This document shows positions 1 to 6,486 of a stretch of 8,675 nucleotides of DNA, one piece after another. How positions within the stretch are numbered: position 1 is the stretch's first letter; each line of letters opens with the position of its first letter. Under the pieces are notes generated by a model. It did no database searches and was not told the DNA's origin. It saw nothing but the letters and a program-made list of their open reading frames with translations. The stretch is from Candidatus Magasanikbacteria bacterium RIFCSPHIGHO2_02_FULL_50_9b (GTDB taxonomy: Bacteria; Patescibacteriota; Patescibacteriia; Magasanikbacterales; 2-02-FULL-50-9b): contig MFQD01000014.1 of the NCBI GenBank assembly GCA_001782975.1, forward strand, positions 1 to 8,675, in the 5' to 3' direction. Position numbers and translations under genes: made by a program.

Positions 1-423
1 ACTGTGTGCGAGATCGTGCTTGATCGCATCGGAGTTCAACACGACAAGTACCTGTTCTGGTACGCGAGTCGCACGCCACTCCTCACCACACTGCATCGCC
101 GCGTGCTCCGCGACGTGGTGGACTGGACGAAACCGTCGGAGCGTGCCGAGAACATTCGGCAGATGCGTGCACGCGGAACCATGCTGCGCAAGCAGGAACT
201 CGAAAACCTGCTGCAGTACGGTCAGCGGTACGTTGATCGACAGTGGATGCCGCACATCACGCTCGCGTACGCAACCGAGCGGTTCGAACTCGAGAGTGGT
301 CGCGGAAATCGTGTCGCTGCAGTTCAACAACGGCATCGCGGATTCGCTCGGAGCGTTGCGTTGTGCACGCACAGCGTAGGCGGACGCATCGAAGAAGTGT
401 TGTACGAAATTCCGCTCGGGTGA
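1..423 (+). CDS. 2H phosphoesterase / 2'-5' RNA ligase family protein, 5'-truncated by window edge, probably frameshifted twice
   Basis: The reading frame is open at the left edge (codon ACT at base 1), so the N-terminus and the first catalytic histidine motif lie outside; the GTG at 4 is not needed as a start. Seen: an HxTL motif, HITL, at nt 253-264 after 'WMP', matching the second H-x-T/S-x motif of 2H phosphoesterases, and a family-like terminal strand ending EVLYEIPLG. Members hydrolyse or form 2',5'- or cyclic phosphodiester bonds in RNA or nucleotides; the substrate here is unknown. Codons 100-119 read as Arg/Gln-rich sequence that does not fit the fold. Bases about 299-352 in the +2 frame instead give family-like sequence (VAEIVSLQFNNGIADSL). 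An extra G at 298-299 and a tandem GCGTT duplication at 353-362 would explain this and cancel to +6. Codon use favours C/G-ending codons more than the neighbours. The family call is fairly sure; intactness is doubtful. Confidence 0.62.
   Translation, partial: TVCEIVLDRIGVQHDKYLFWYASRTPLLTTLHRRVLRDVVDWTKPSERAENIRQMRARGTMLRKQELENLLQYGQRYVDRQWMPHITLAYATERFELESGRGNRVAAVQQRHRGFARSVALCTHSVGGRIEEVLYEIPLG
353..362 (+). repeat. Tandem 5-nt duplication GCGTT x2 inside the 2H phosphoesterase gene
   Basis: Two adjacent copies of GCGTT (353-357, 358-362). Removing one copy joins the +2-frame stretch to the original frame and yields the continuous strand sequence SLGALCTHSVGG, a better fit to the family than the present reading. 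Seen directly; interpretation as a recent slippage mutation is inference. Confidence 0.5.
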
Positions 424-425
424 TG

Positions 426-452
426 TATGGCTCGCGGCAATCGCCAGCCATA
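426..452. terminator. Inverted repeat between convergent genes, possible weak bidirectional terminator
   Basis: Arms TATGGCT (426-432) and AGCCATA (446-452), then a C/C mismatch, an inner GCG/CGC stem and a GCAAT loop. It sits between the stop of the 2H phosphoesterase (421-423) and the stop of corA on the other strand (493-495). Neither strand has a T tract immediately after the stem, so a classical intrinsic terminator is not shown; position is the main argument. Confidence 0.3.
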
Positions 453-492
453 ACTGCCACTGACTCAATCAATTCGATGGGTCGGTGGCGTT

Positions 493-1680
493 TTATTTTT
501 TATCAAATGATCCGCCACGATTAATGACAAAACGGCGATTTAAAATCATGATGCGAACAAATGTTGCGAACAGTCCAATACCAACAATAACGAGCCCAAC
601 CACGACATACGAGCTGCGCGAAAGTTCATTCCACTCTTCATTCCATGGAAATGCAATGTTCATTCCAAAAAATCCGACAATGACGCCAGCAACAGTTGCA
701 AGTTGCAAGATGCGCAATTCACGCTGCGAGTTTTCTTGTTGTACGGACTCAAGAAGTGACATGGTGTCATTCACAAAATCAGCGGTCATTTGCCACAAAT
801 CTTTCGTATATTCCAGCGTTGCCTCAAGTGTCTCGTAGCGACTGAATCCGAGCGTGTGGAGCAATGTTTGCACTTCGGGTGGCGTGATGCGATCGCGCGC
901 ATGCAAAATGCTTCCCATTTGATTCATGCGCGCCTGCACAAACGAAATCGTCGCGAGCGTTTCCAAAATATGCATGCGCAGTTTGATGAAATCTTTGTGG
1001 CGAATCGATACTGAATCTCGAATTTTGGTGATGTCAGCCCAGATGGTGCGATGGGTTTCAAGATATTGGCTGAGCAGCTGTGAAAATCCACGAATGAAAA
1101 TGGTGTATGCAACCAGATCATTCACGGCGAGCTTACTTTTTTTCGCATGCTGCACATCAATAATTTCTGAAATGTGTCCAAACGAAACTTTGTATCCGTG
1201 CGATTCACGCGTGACGAGTAGGGTGTCATAGACATTTTCAAGCAGTTCAATCACATCCGCGTCACTGATGTGACTTCCCACAATGATACGCGGATAAATT
1301 TCTTCAACCCGCGCGAGTGAAATGGGCAAGGGTGCGCCGCGACTGAACAGATAGGCGAGCGCAGGACCAAGCCGGTCAGAATAAAATTGTTCGATGTGTG
1401 TCGTGTCATGTCGGATCTCGTTGACCGTTGCTTCGAGCAAAATAATTCCATCCTCGGAAATATTCACCGTAATGTCGCCGCACGTTGCAGCAATGGTGTT
1501 GTAATCATCATTGTCAACAAACGAAACGTTCGAGACGCCCAGTTTTTCAAATAGCTGATGAATTTTTTGCGGGTGCAAATCGTGTGGCGCACGGCCGTAT
1601 TTCAAAAAATCGTACATCTCTTCAAGATGTACCATGGTGCGAGGGAGCCACGCGCCGAAATAAACGCGCTCAAGGAGCAT
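493..1680 (-). CDS. corA: CorA-family divalent cation (Mg2+) transporter
   Basis: Predicted 395-residue membrane channel of the CorA/Alr1/Mrs2 superfamily, which forms homopentamers that let Mg2+ (or Co2+/Ni2+) into the cell down the membrane potential. Seen: a long, charged, largely helical N-terminal part (about residues 1-320) expected to be the cytosolic funnel, then two C-terminal membrane helices (about 324-340 and 358-380). The signature GMN (339-341) lies at the end of the first helix in GFFGMNIAFPW, followed by an acidic/Trp loop, and a basic tail NRR follows the second helix. This order is diagnostic. Start: a GTG at 1689 would extend it by three residues, but that codon abuts the -10 box (1690-1695), so the ATG at 1678-1680 is the likely start, giving a leader of 0-3 nt. 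It is divergent from the membrane-protein gene at 1729. Ion selectivity cannot be read from sequence. Confidence 0.9.
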   Translation of the reverse strand: MLLERVYFGAWLPRTMVHLEEMYDFLKYGRAPHDLHPQKIHQLFEKLGVSNVSFVDNDDYNTIAATCGDITVNISEDGIILLEATVNEIRHDTTHIEQFYSDRLGPALAYLFSRGAPLPISLARVEEIYPRIIVGSHISDADVIELLENVYDTLLVTRESHGYKVSFGHISEIIDVQHAKKSKLAVNDLVAYTIFIRGFSQLLSQYLETHRTIWADITKIRDSVSIRHKDFIKLRMHILETLATISFVQARMNQMGSILHARDRITPPEVQTLLHTLGFSRYETLEATLEYTKDLWQMTADFVNDTMSLLESVQQENSQRELRILQLATVAGVIVGFFGMNIAFPWNEEWNELSRSSYVVVGLVIVGIGLFATFVRIMILNRRFVINRGGSFDKK

Positions 1681-1689
1681 AGTACTCAC

Positions 1690-1698
1690 AGTATAGCA
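1690..1698 (-). promoter_or_regulatory. Extended -10 promoter of corA
   Basis: Reverse strand reads TGCTATACT (TGn plus TATACT at 1695-1690), with 9 nt to the ATG at 1680. The expected transcription start, 6-8 nt past the -10, falls within 0-3 nt of the ATG, so the mRNA would be leaderless or nearly so. No convincing -35 hexamer, as usual for extended -10 promoters. Confidence 0.65.
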
Positions 1699-1712
1699 CG
1701 ATGCACGAATTG

Positions 1713-1721
1713 TGCTATACT
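1713..1721 (+). promoter_or_regulatory. Extended -10 promoter of the membrane-protein/serine-hydrolase operon
   Basis: TGCTATACT with TATACT at 1716-1721 and only 7 nt before the ATG at 1729. Transcription would be expected to begin at or within a base or two of the start codon, giving a leaderless mRNA. No Shine-Dalgarno sequence can fit. It drives 1729-2292 and probably the overlapping gene 2285-3301. Confidence 0.7.
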
Positions 1722-1728
1722 TTCACCC

Positions 1729-2292
1729 ATGCTCAGCAATCTGGGAATCCAATTTTCCGAGTTTACGCAGCGCGTTTCATGGTCAAATCCGACGTGGGAT
1801 TTGTTTATCGTCGTTTTTTTGTTGGTTGGAACTTTGATCTACGGCTTCTCGATGGGGCGCGATCGCATTATCATGATCATGGTCGCGGTATACATGGCGC
1901 TCGTGGCAGTCACCAATCTGCCATACGTCCCTCAATTTGGCGCGAGCGTTTCATTGTCAAACGGATTCATTTTAAAAATTGGAACGTTTCTGGGTTTGTT
2001 TGCGATTTTGTTTTTCATGCTCACGCGCAGCGCATTGAATCATGCGATCGGCGGCAACGGCGCGTTGGGCAAGTGGTGGCATGTGCTCATTCTTTCGTTT
2101 TTGCAAGTCGGAATGCTCATCAGCGTGGTGATGAGTTTTTTGCCCGCTGTGTGGCTTGAGGGGCTTGCTGCGTTGACGCGTACTGTTTTTGTCAGTGCAT
2201 GGGGAAAATTTGGATGGTCATTGCTCCCGATTTTTGGTCTGCTCGTCATCGGTATGTCAAACGAACGCGATCGCAGTAATTCATATGATTAA
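1729..2292 (+). CDS. Hypothetical polytopic membrane protein (about five helices)
   Basis: 187-residue protein of unknown function, not assigned to a family by me. Seen: hydrophobic segments at about residues 25-43, 47-65, 80-98, 117-139 and 162-176, with short loops; the loop GRDR (43-46) is basic, and a glycine-rich loop (107-114, IGGNGALG) precedes the Trp-Trp that starts the fourth segment. The C-terminus is short and polar. Start: an upstream in-frame ATG at 1558 lies inside corA on the other strand and before the promoter, whereas the ATG at 1729 sits 7 nt after the -10 box, so the shorter form is chosen. The stop codon (TAA 2290-2292) lies 8 nt inside the next gene, which suggests translational coupling with the anchored serine hydrolase and perhaps a shared envelope role (inference). 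Its general type resembles uncharacterised CPR membrane proteins. Confidence 0.8.
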   Translation: MLSNLGIQFSEFTQRVSWSNPTWDLFIVVFLLVGTLIYGFSMGRDRIIMIMVAVYMALVAVTNLPYVPQFGASVSLSNGFILKIGTFLGLFAILFFMLTRSALNHAIGGNGALGKWWHVLILSFLQVGMLISVVMSFLPAVWLEGLAALTRTVFVSAWGKFGWSLLPIFGLLVIGMSNERDRSNSYD

Positions 2293-3301
2293 GCAGCACA
2301 GCGTACTCGTTGGCTCGGTCATTGCAGCTGCATGCATTTTTGGGGGAGTCGGTTACCTTGCTGGTTTAGAACAGGGCGGCGGCATTACCGGAATTGCGAC
2401 AAGCGGTCCTCGTCGAATCATTGATGAATACAAATACATCAGCCCCTTGATCGCCTGCGATATTTCAGAAAACCAAGAGTACCTCAAATATTCACCCATT
2501 GCAGACCGCATCACAAAAGTCGCGCAGGAGAGTGTCAGCCAAGGTGCGGTGACGAATATCAGCGTCTATTTTCGAGACATGAATTCTGGCCGCTGGGTCG
2601 GCTACAATGAAAATGAAAATTTTTGGCCCGCAAGTTTGATGAAAGTTCCGGTTCTCATCGCGGCGCTGTCATTCGTCGAACAAAATCCAAAATTTTTATC
2701 CGCACGCGTGAAGCTTGTCGGAGATGCTAATCAAAACATCAATCAGGTTTTTAGTGCCAGTCAATCAGCAGCATTGGGGAACGAATATTCTGTTGAAGAT
2801 TTGTTGAAATTTATGGCAGTCTATTCAGACAACAACGCAACCGAAGCAATTTTGAAAATAATTAATCCGAAATTTATTGCCGATATTTATTCCGATGCCT
2901 CGGTTGAAATACCAGTGGGCAAAAAAAACTATCCCGCTTACATTTCGCCGAAAAAGTATGCATACTTTTTTCGATTGCTGTTTAACTCGACCTATATCAA
3001 TCGGGAGTTGTCTAACTATGCGTTGCTCTTGTTATCGAGCGCAGATTTTAAAGAAGGGTTAGTAGCCGGAATTCCCCCCGAGATTTTGATCGCGCATAAA
3101 TTTGGTGAGCAAAAAGTTTCAACCGGCACAACGACGATAAAAAATTTGCACGATTGCGGCATTATTTATTATCCGGAACATCCATATTTTTTGTGTGTGA
3201 TGACTGGTGGCGCTGATTTTAAAACACAAGCAAACACCATCAAAAATATTTCAGCAGCGGTTTTTGATGAGGTAAAAAATTCAAAATTATTTACGAAATA
3301 G
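2285..3301 (+). CDS. Membrane-anchored class A beta-lactamase-fold serine hydrolase (possible DD-peptidase or PBP-like enzyme)
   Basis: 338 residues. Seen: an N-terminal hydrophobic segment at about 7-28 (signal anchor; no lipobox-type cleavage context is obvious, though C17 lies within it), a linker, then a serine hydrolase domain of about 90-335. Motifs in order: SLMK at 117-120 (SxxK, nucleophile S117 and general base K120), SDN at 181-183, and KFG at 272-274 in the KTG position. The spacing suits the class A beta-lactamase fold. No ExxLN motif is visible in the roughly 35-45 residues after SDN, where class A enzymes carry the deacylating glutamate, so efficient penicillin hydrolysis is doubtful and a peptidoglycan peptidase or other role on the outer face of the membrane is as likely (inference). 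The ATG at 2285 overlaps the upstream gene by 8 nt and has no Shine-Dalgarno sequence. The 3' end overlaps the convergent RNase HI gene by 11 nt. Confidence 0.85.
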   Translation: MIKQHSVLVGSVIAAACIFGGVGYLAGLEQGGGITGIATSGPRRIIDEYKYISPLIACDISENQEYLKYSPIADRITKVAQESVSQGAVTNISVYFRDMNSGRWVGYNENENFWPASLMKVPVLIAALSFVEQNPKFLSARVKLVGDANQNINQVFSASQSAALGNEYSVEDLLKFMAVYSDNNATEAILKIINPKFIADIYSDASVEIPVGKKNYPAYISPKKYAYFFRLLFNSTYINRELSNYALLLLSSADFKEGLVAGIPPEILIAHKFGEQKVSTGTTTIKNLHDCGIIYYPEHPYFLCVMTGGADFKTQANTIKNISAAVFDEVKNSKLFTK

Positions 3302-3701
3302 CGCGCGCGTCGAGCGCCTGATTCACGAGTGCGTCGGCTTCCGTATTTTTTTCGCGCCGCACATGAGTGAACGTGCATTTTTTGAGCGTCGCGGCCATGT
3401 TCCAAATTTTTAAAAAATGTGGTTGCAGCGCGACGTCGCGCACGCGGTATTCACGGTTCATCTGTTTAACAATTAATTCAGAATCCAAAAAACAGTGCAC
3501 TTCGGTCGCGCCATGCGTAAGCGCTGTTTCCATGGCCGCAACAAGCGCTTGATATTCGGCCTGATTATTAGTGGTGTGGCCAATGTACCGACCAAAGGCG
3601 CTCAGGTTTTCGTGCGTCGCAGCGTTTTTGACCACGACGCCAATGGCCGCTGGTCCCGGATTGCCGCGCGAGCCGCCGTCAGTGTAGGTGATAAGTTTCA
3701 T
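3291..3701 (-). CDS. rnhA: Ribonuclease HI
   Basis: 136-residue RNase H type 1, which cleaves the RNA strand of RNA:DNA hybrids (R-loops, primer remnants) with two metal ions in the cytoplasm. Seen: TDGGSRGNPGPAAIG at 7-21 with catalytic D8, TTNNQAEYQAL at 43-53 with E49, FLDSELIVKQ at 71-80 with D73, and the C-terminal REKNTEADALVNQAL with D123, so the full DEDD set is present. H113 in THVRREKN may correspond to the mobile histidine region. It is shorter than the E. coli enzyme (about 155 residues), and the helix-rich basic handle is reduced to the segment around 82-100, as in compact bacterial and archaeal-like homologues. The ATG at 3699-3701 starts directly with MKLITYTDGGS, so no extension is needed. 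Its stop (3291-3293) lies within the end of the serine hydrolase gene; it is divergent from the gene at 3751. Confidence 0.93.
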   Translation of the reverse strand: MKLITYTDGGSRGNPGPAAIGVVVKNAATHENLSAFGRYIGHTTNNQAEYQALVAAMETALTHGATEVHCFLDSELIVKQMNREYRVRDVALQPHFLKIWNMAATLKKCTFTHVRREKNTEADALVNQALDARAIS

Positions 3702-3711
3702 AGCAGGATCT

Positions 3712-3717
3712 ATGATA
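3712..3717 (-). promoter_or_regulatory. Possible -10 box of the RNase HI gene
   Basis: The reverse strand reads TATCAT at 3717-3712, 10 nt before the ATG at 3701. There is no TGn extension and no good -35. The spacing mirrors the other promoters here, which is the main support. Confidence 0.35.
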
Positions 3718-3730
3718 CCGCGTTGCGCTT

Positions 3731-3739
3731 TGCTATACT
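3731..3739 (+). promoter_or_regulatory. Extended -10 promoter of the 3751 gene
   Basis: TGCTATACT with TATACT at 3734-3739 and 11 nt before the ATG at 3751. Predicted leader of about 3-5 nt; no Shine-Dalgarno. Same nonamer as at 1713, 1690 (reverse) and 6643. Confidence 0.65.
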
Positions 3740-3750
3740 AGTCCAATCTC

Positions 3751-4710
3751 ATGTGTGTCAATATGAATGAAGCTCAAACATTTTCTGGCGAAGTGCCAAA
3801 GCCAACGGCTGTTGAAACAGTGCAGCAAGCGCCGCCGCCCGCGTTTGAAGCGCCAGACAGCAAGGCTGAAATTCCGCATCATATTGATGCAGGGGTGACA
3901 CCTGATCAGATTGCATCCGCGACGGCGCGCATTGCAGCTGCACGAGAAACGCTGCTTGCAGATCCGCAGGATCGAGAAAACATGATCAAACATTTGCAAG
4001 CAAAAATTGAAGAAAAAAAAGCAGCCGGGTTGTCAGCTGGCGCGTATGAGCGGTCGCTCGCAAAATTAATGGGCACGGCACCGGTTGCTGCAAATGAAAA
4101 TAAAAACATGACGGAAAATGTTGCGCCGCCGGGAAATAGTCTTGAGGATTTGCAAAACTCGCGTAGTCAACTTGAACAGCGTGCTGCACAATTGATGAAC
4201 GGCGTATTTTCACCGATGGTTGATGGCGAATTAAGTTGGGGGAGCAAGTTGGTAGCTGGCGCAGAGTCGCGCGTGCGTCAGGCAAAAGTTGGCGAGAGTG
4301 CGGGCACTGAAGTGCCGGTGCGTGAGGCAGAATTGCAGCAAGCACTTGGAAAATATACGGAAGTTTTGAAAGCGTACATTGCAAAACGTGAAGCATCAGG
4401 CACGGGTGCGCGATCCGCAGAAGCCGTTGCAGCGCAAGAAAAAGCAGTGAATGCCTCTCGCGTTGAAGCCGCGACGCCACGCAGCGCTCGGCTCACGGAG
4501 CTCATGTCCAAAGATCCGTTTGATGTGACGATCGAATATATGACCGCGCTGAAATCAATGGGTGGTGCAGTTCCATCGCAACTTGAAATGTTAAAAGCAG
4601 ATGTTGAAAGCGGTAAGCGCATGGGTCTTTCTGAAAAAGATATGCAGCCACGATACGCTGCTTTTTTGGAAGCAGCGGATTCAAGCGGCGACAAAAAATT
4701 GGCGGCTTAA
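3751..4710 (+). CDS. Hypothetical Ala/Glu/Lys-rich helical protein
   Basis: 319 residues, not recognised. Seen: no signal peptide and no membrane segment, so probably cytoplasmic. A Pro/Glu-rich, likely disordered N-terminus (about 8-45) is followed by predicted helical, charged segments: about 49-107 (starting TPDQIASATARIAAARE and including KHLQAKIEEKKAAG), 130-150, 190-250 and 265-315. The composition is low in aromatics and cysteine, typical of coiled-coil or scaffold-like proteins. Two in-frame ATGs (3751 and 3763) are possible starts. The first is preferred because it lies at the usual distance from the -10 box; with a near-leaderless transcript either could be used. The stop TAA (4708-4710) is only 2 nt from the convergent recJ stop. 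The Ala bias makes similarity searches unreliable; no function is proposed. Confidence 0.78.
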   Translation: MCVNMNEAQTFSGEVPKPTAVETVQQAPPPAFEAPDSKAEIPHHIDAGVTPDQIASATARIAAARETLLADPQDRENMIKHLQAKIEEKKAAGLSAGAYERSLAKLMGTAPVAANENKNMTENVAPPGNSLEDLQNSRSQLEQRAAQLMNGVFSPMVDGELSWGSKLVAGAESRVRQAKVGESAGTEVPVREAELQQALGKYTEVLKAYIAKREASGTGARSAEAVAAQEKAVNASRVEAATPRSARLTELMSKDPFDVTIEYMTALKSMGGAVPSQLEMLKADVESGKRMGLSEKDMQPRYAAFLEAADSSGDKKLAA

Positions 4711-4719
4711 ATTTAAGCC
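4704..4719. repeat. 16-bp perfect palindrome spanning two convergent stop codons
   Basis: GGCTTAAATTTAAGCC is its own reverse complement. It contains TAA of the upstream gene (4708-4710) and TAA of recJ on the other strand (4715-4713), because both genes end ...GCT TAA facing each other. Without a loop or T tract it is a poor intrinsic terminator; it may be coincidental symmetry or a compact bidirectional stop region. Confidence 0.5.
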
Positions 4720-6464
4720 AGTCGGAAGTCCTGTAACTTATATTGCAATTCGCGCGTCCCATTCCATTCGTTCACCCCGAAATTATACACGCCGTTGATT
4801 GCGGCGCCAACAGTGAGTTGCGGCAAAAATTCGCCCATCCCAAACGCCATCATTTTTTTGATTGTTGGTGATCCATTTTTTACCATGAGGCGAACATGTT
4901 TTCCCTCTGCGCCGATTGCTTGCGCACCAACGACGTGCATTTTTTCTGACAAAAAAGTTGGTTCCGGATTGCCAACGCCGAACGGCTCAAATTTTTGAAG
5001 TTGCTCTTGCAGCGCCCAATCAAGCGCATCCAAATTTACGCGCGCGTCAATTGCCACGGTGGGAATGAGTTCCTGAATTTTTTGCACCTGCGAATCAGCC
5101 AGCGCGTGCATCGCGTCGGCAAAAATCTGAATGGCATTTTCATCCGCGAGTGAAAATCCGCACGCTTGCGGATGGCCGCCGAATTTCACAAATAAATCTG
5201 GACGCGTTTGCATTGCCGCAATCATATTCCATTCGTCAATGGAACGGCCGGAACCGACAATGCGTCCGTCGTTCATGCCAATCACAAACGTTGGTTTATA
5301 AAATTTTTCTTTGAGGCGCGATGCGATGAGACCAACCAAGCCAGCTGGCCACCCCGCGCCGCTCACCACCAGTGACGCAAATTTGTCCAACCCATCGCGC
5401 GTGATTTTTGCGTGCGCCTCTTTGACAATTTGTTCCGTTAATTTTTGGCGATCCGTGTTGTGCTGATGGAGCGCGGCCGCGAGGCGCGCACCGTCTTCCG
5501 GCGTTTCGGCAAGCAACATGTCAAACGCGTGGCGGCCGTGATCCATGCGGCCGGCGGCATTTATGCGTGGCGCAATTTTGAATCCAATTGTTTGCGGGGT
5601 GATCGGTTGCGATGGGCCGCTATCTGTAATTAAAATTTTGTCCCGAGCTAATAACGCGCGCAGCCCAAAGCGTTTTGTTTTTCCCAAAACCTTGCAGCCG
5701 TAGTACACGAGTGTGCGCGTCTCGCCGGTCAGTGGCACCATGTCTGCGACAGACGAAATTGCAACCAAATCCAGTTGCCATTTTTGAAAGGCGTCCGGAT
5801 TCACCGTTGACGGCAATAATTTTCGCGTTTCCGGATCTTGCATTAAACCCTGCATTAATTTAAATGCAACGCCGCCGCCGGACAATGTTTGGTCCGGATA
5901 CGTTTCGCCCACAACTTTTGGATGCAAAATGGCGAACGCGTCGGGGAGTATGGCGGGGATGGTGTGATGGTCAGTGATAATGACATCAATGCCGCGCTCG
6001 CGGGCCGCCGCAACTTCTTCTGCATTTGAAATGCCACAGTCGCACGTGATAATTATTTTTGCGCCACGCGCCGCAATTGTTTCAACACTGGATAATTTCA
6101 ATCCATAGCCGTCGAGTTCACGGTGCGGAATAAATCCGTCTACATTTGCGCCGAGCGTGCGCAATGTGTGTGTCAAAATGGCGGCTGCGGAAATTCCATC
6201 CGCGTCATAATCACCGTGCACCACAATTAATTCGCGCGCTATGATTGCCACGCGCAAGCGGTCAACAGCACGTCGCATGTGACGAAATAAAAATGGGTCA
6301 TGCACATCGCGCTCATACGACGGCGCCAAAAAAGCGGCAGCCGCCGCCTGCGTGCGCACACCACGGTTCCAGAGCAGTTGCGCCACGACCGGATTGACGT
6401 TGCCGAGCGCATCGGCCGCGTACGGGTTTGTTTCTGCCAGAAGCTGCCAAACGGTGTTTTTCAT
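4713..6464 (-). CDS. recJ: Single-stranded-DNA-specific exonuclease RecJ
   Basis: 583-residue 5'-3' ssDNA exonuclease of the DHH phosphoesterase superfamily, acting in recombinational repair (RecF pathway), mismatch repair and base-excision repair in the cytoplasm; it needs Mn2+/Mg2+. Seen in order: N-terminal cap with LLWNRGV (30-36) and FLAPS (45-49); motif I DYDADG (85-90); motif II DCG (142-144); motif III DHH (165-167); LSGGGVAFK (194-202); APRINAAGRM (298-307); a DHHA1 domain with GSGRS (404-408) and FGGHPQACGFS (428-438); and a C-terminal OB-like domain from about 465 (typical EPFGVGNPEP). All key metal ligands are present, and the length matches bacterial RecJ (about 560-580). The ATG at 6462-6464 begins a normal N-terminus. 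No Shine-Dalgarno is obvious. Upstream on the same strand lies a 29-residue ORF, 22 nt away, which may share its promoter. Confidence 0.95.
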   Translation of the reverse strand: MKNTVWQLLAETNPYAADALGNVNPVVAQLLWNRGVRTQAAAAAFLAPSYERDVHDPFLFRHMRRAVDRLRVAIIARELIVVHGDYDADGISAAAILTHTLRTLGANVDGFIPHRELDGYGLKLSSVETIAARGAKIIITCDCGISNAEEVAAARERGIDVIITDHHTIPAILPDAFAILHPKVVGETYPDQTLSGGGVAFKLMQGLMQDPETRKLLPSTVNPDAFQKWQLDLVAISSVADMVPLTGETRTLVYYGCKVLGKTKRFGLRALLARDKILITDSGPSQPITPQTIGFKIAPRINAAGRMDHGRHAFDMLLAETPEDGARLAAALHQHNTDRQKLTEQIVKEAHAKITRDGLDKFASLVVSGAGWPAGLVGLIASRLKEKFYKPTFVIGMNDGRIVGSGRSIDEWNMIAAMQTRPDLFVKFGGHPQACGFSLADENAIQIFADAMHALADSQVQKIQELIPTVAIDARVNLDALDWALQEQLQKFEPFGVGNPEPTFLSEKMHVVGAQAIGAEGKHVRLMVKNGSPTIKKMMAFGMGEFLPQLTVGAAINGVYNFGVNEWNGTRELQYKLQDFRLA

Positions 6465-6486
6465 ATCGTGCGTGCTGCGGCGTGGC

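Larger units (their letters stand above)
1690..1721. repeat. Perfect inverted repeat formed by two back-to-back promoters
   Basis: Left arm AGTATAGCAC (1690-1699) and right arm GTGCTATACT (1712-1721) are exact reverse complements around a 12-nt spacer. Each arm contains one outward-facing extended -10 box, for corA and for the 1729 gene. The symmetry may simply be two copies of the same strong promoter element, but the match extends one base upstream of TGn on each side, so a shared operator is possible. Confidence 0.6.

Noticed and set aside
1687..1689. GTG start for corA
   Set aside because: It directly abuts the -10 box, so the codon would lie upstream of any plausible transcription start; the ATG at 1680 fits.
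1558..1728. 57-codon upstream extension of the membrane-protein gene
   Set aside because: It lies inside corA and ahead of the promoter at 1713-1721; the extension lacks any membrane or signal character.
3301..3320. GCGCGC-rich stretch as a terminator or repeat
   Set aside because: It is coding sequence of the RNase HI C-terminus (Ala/Arg codons), has no T tract and no clear stem-loop.
3986..4480. 164-residue reverse-strand ORF opposite the helical protein gene
   Set aside because: Composition is Pro/His/Leu/Arg-rich noise. The forward gene has a promoter, a consistent codon pattern and full coverage; this is its shadow.
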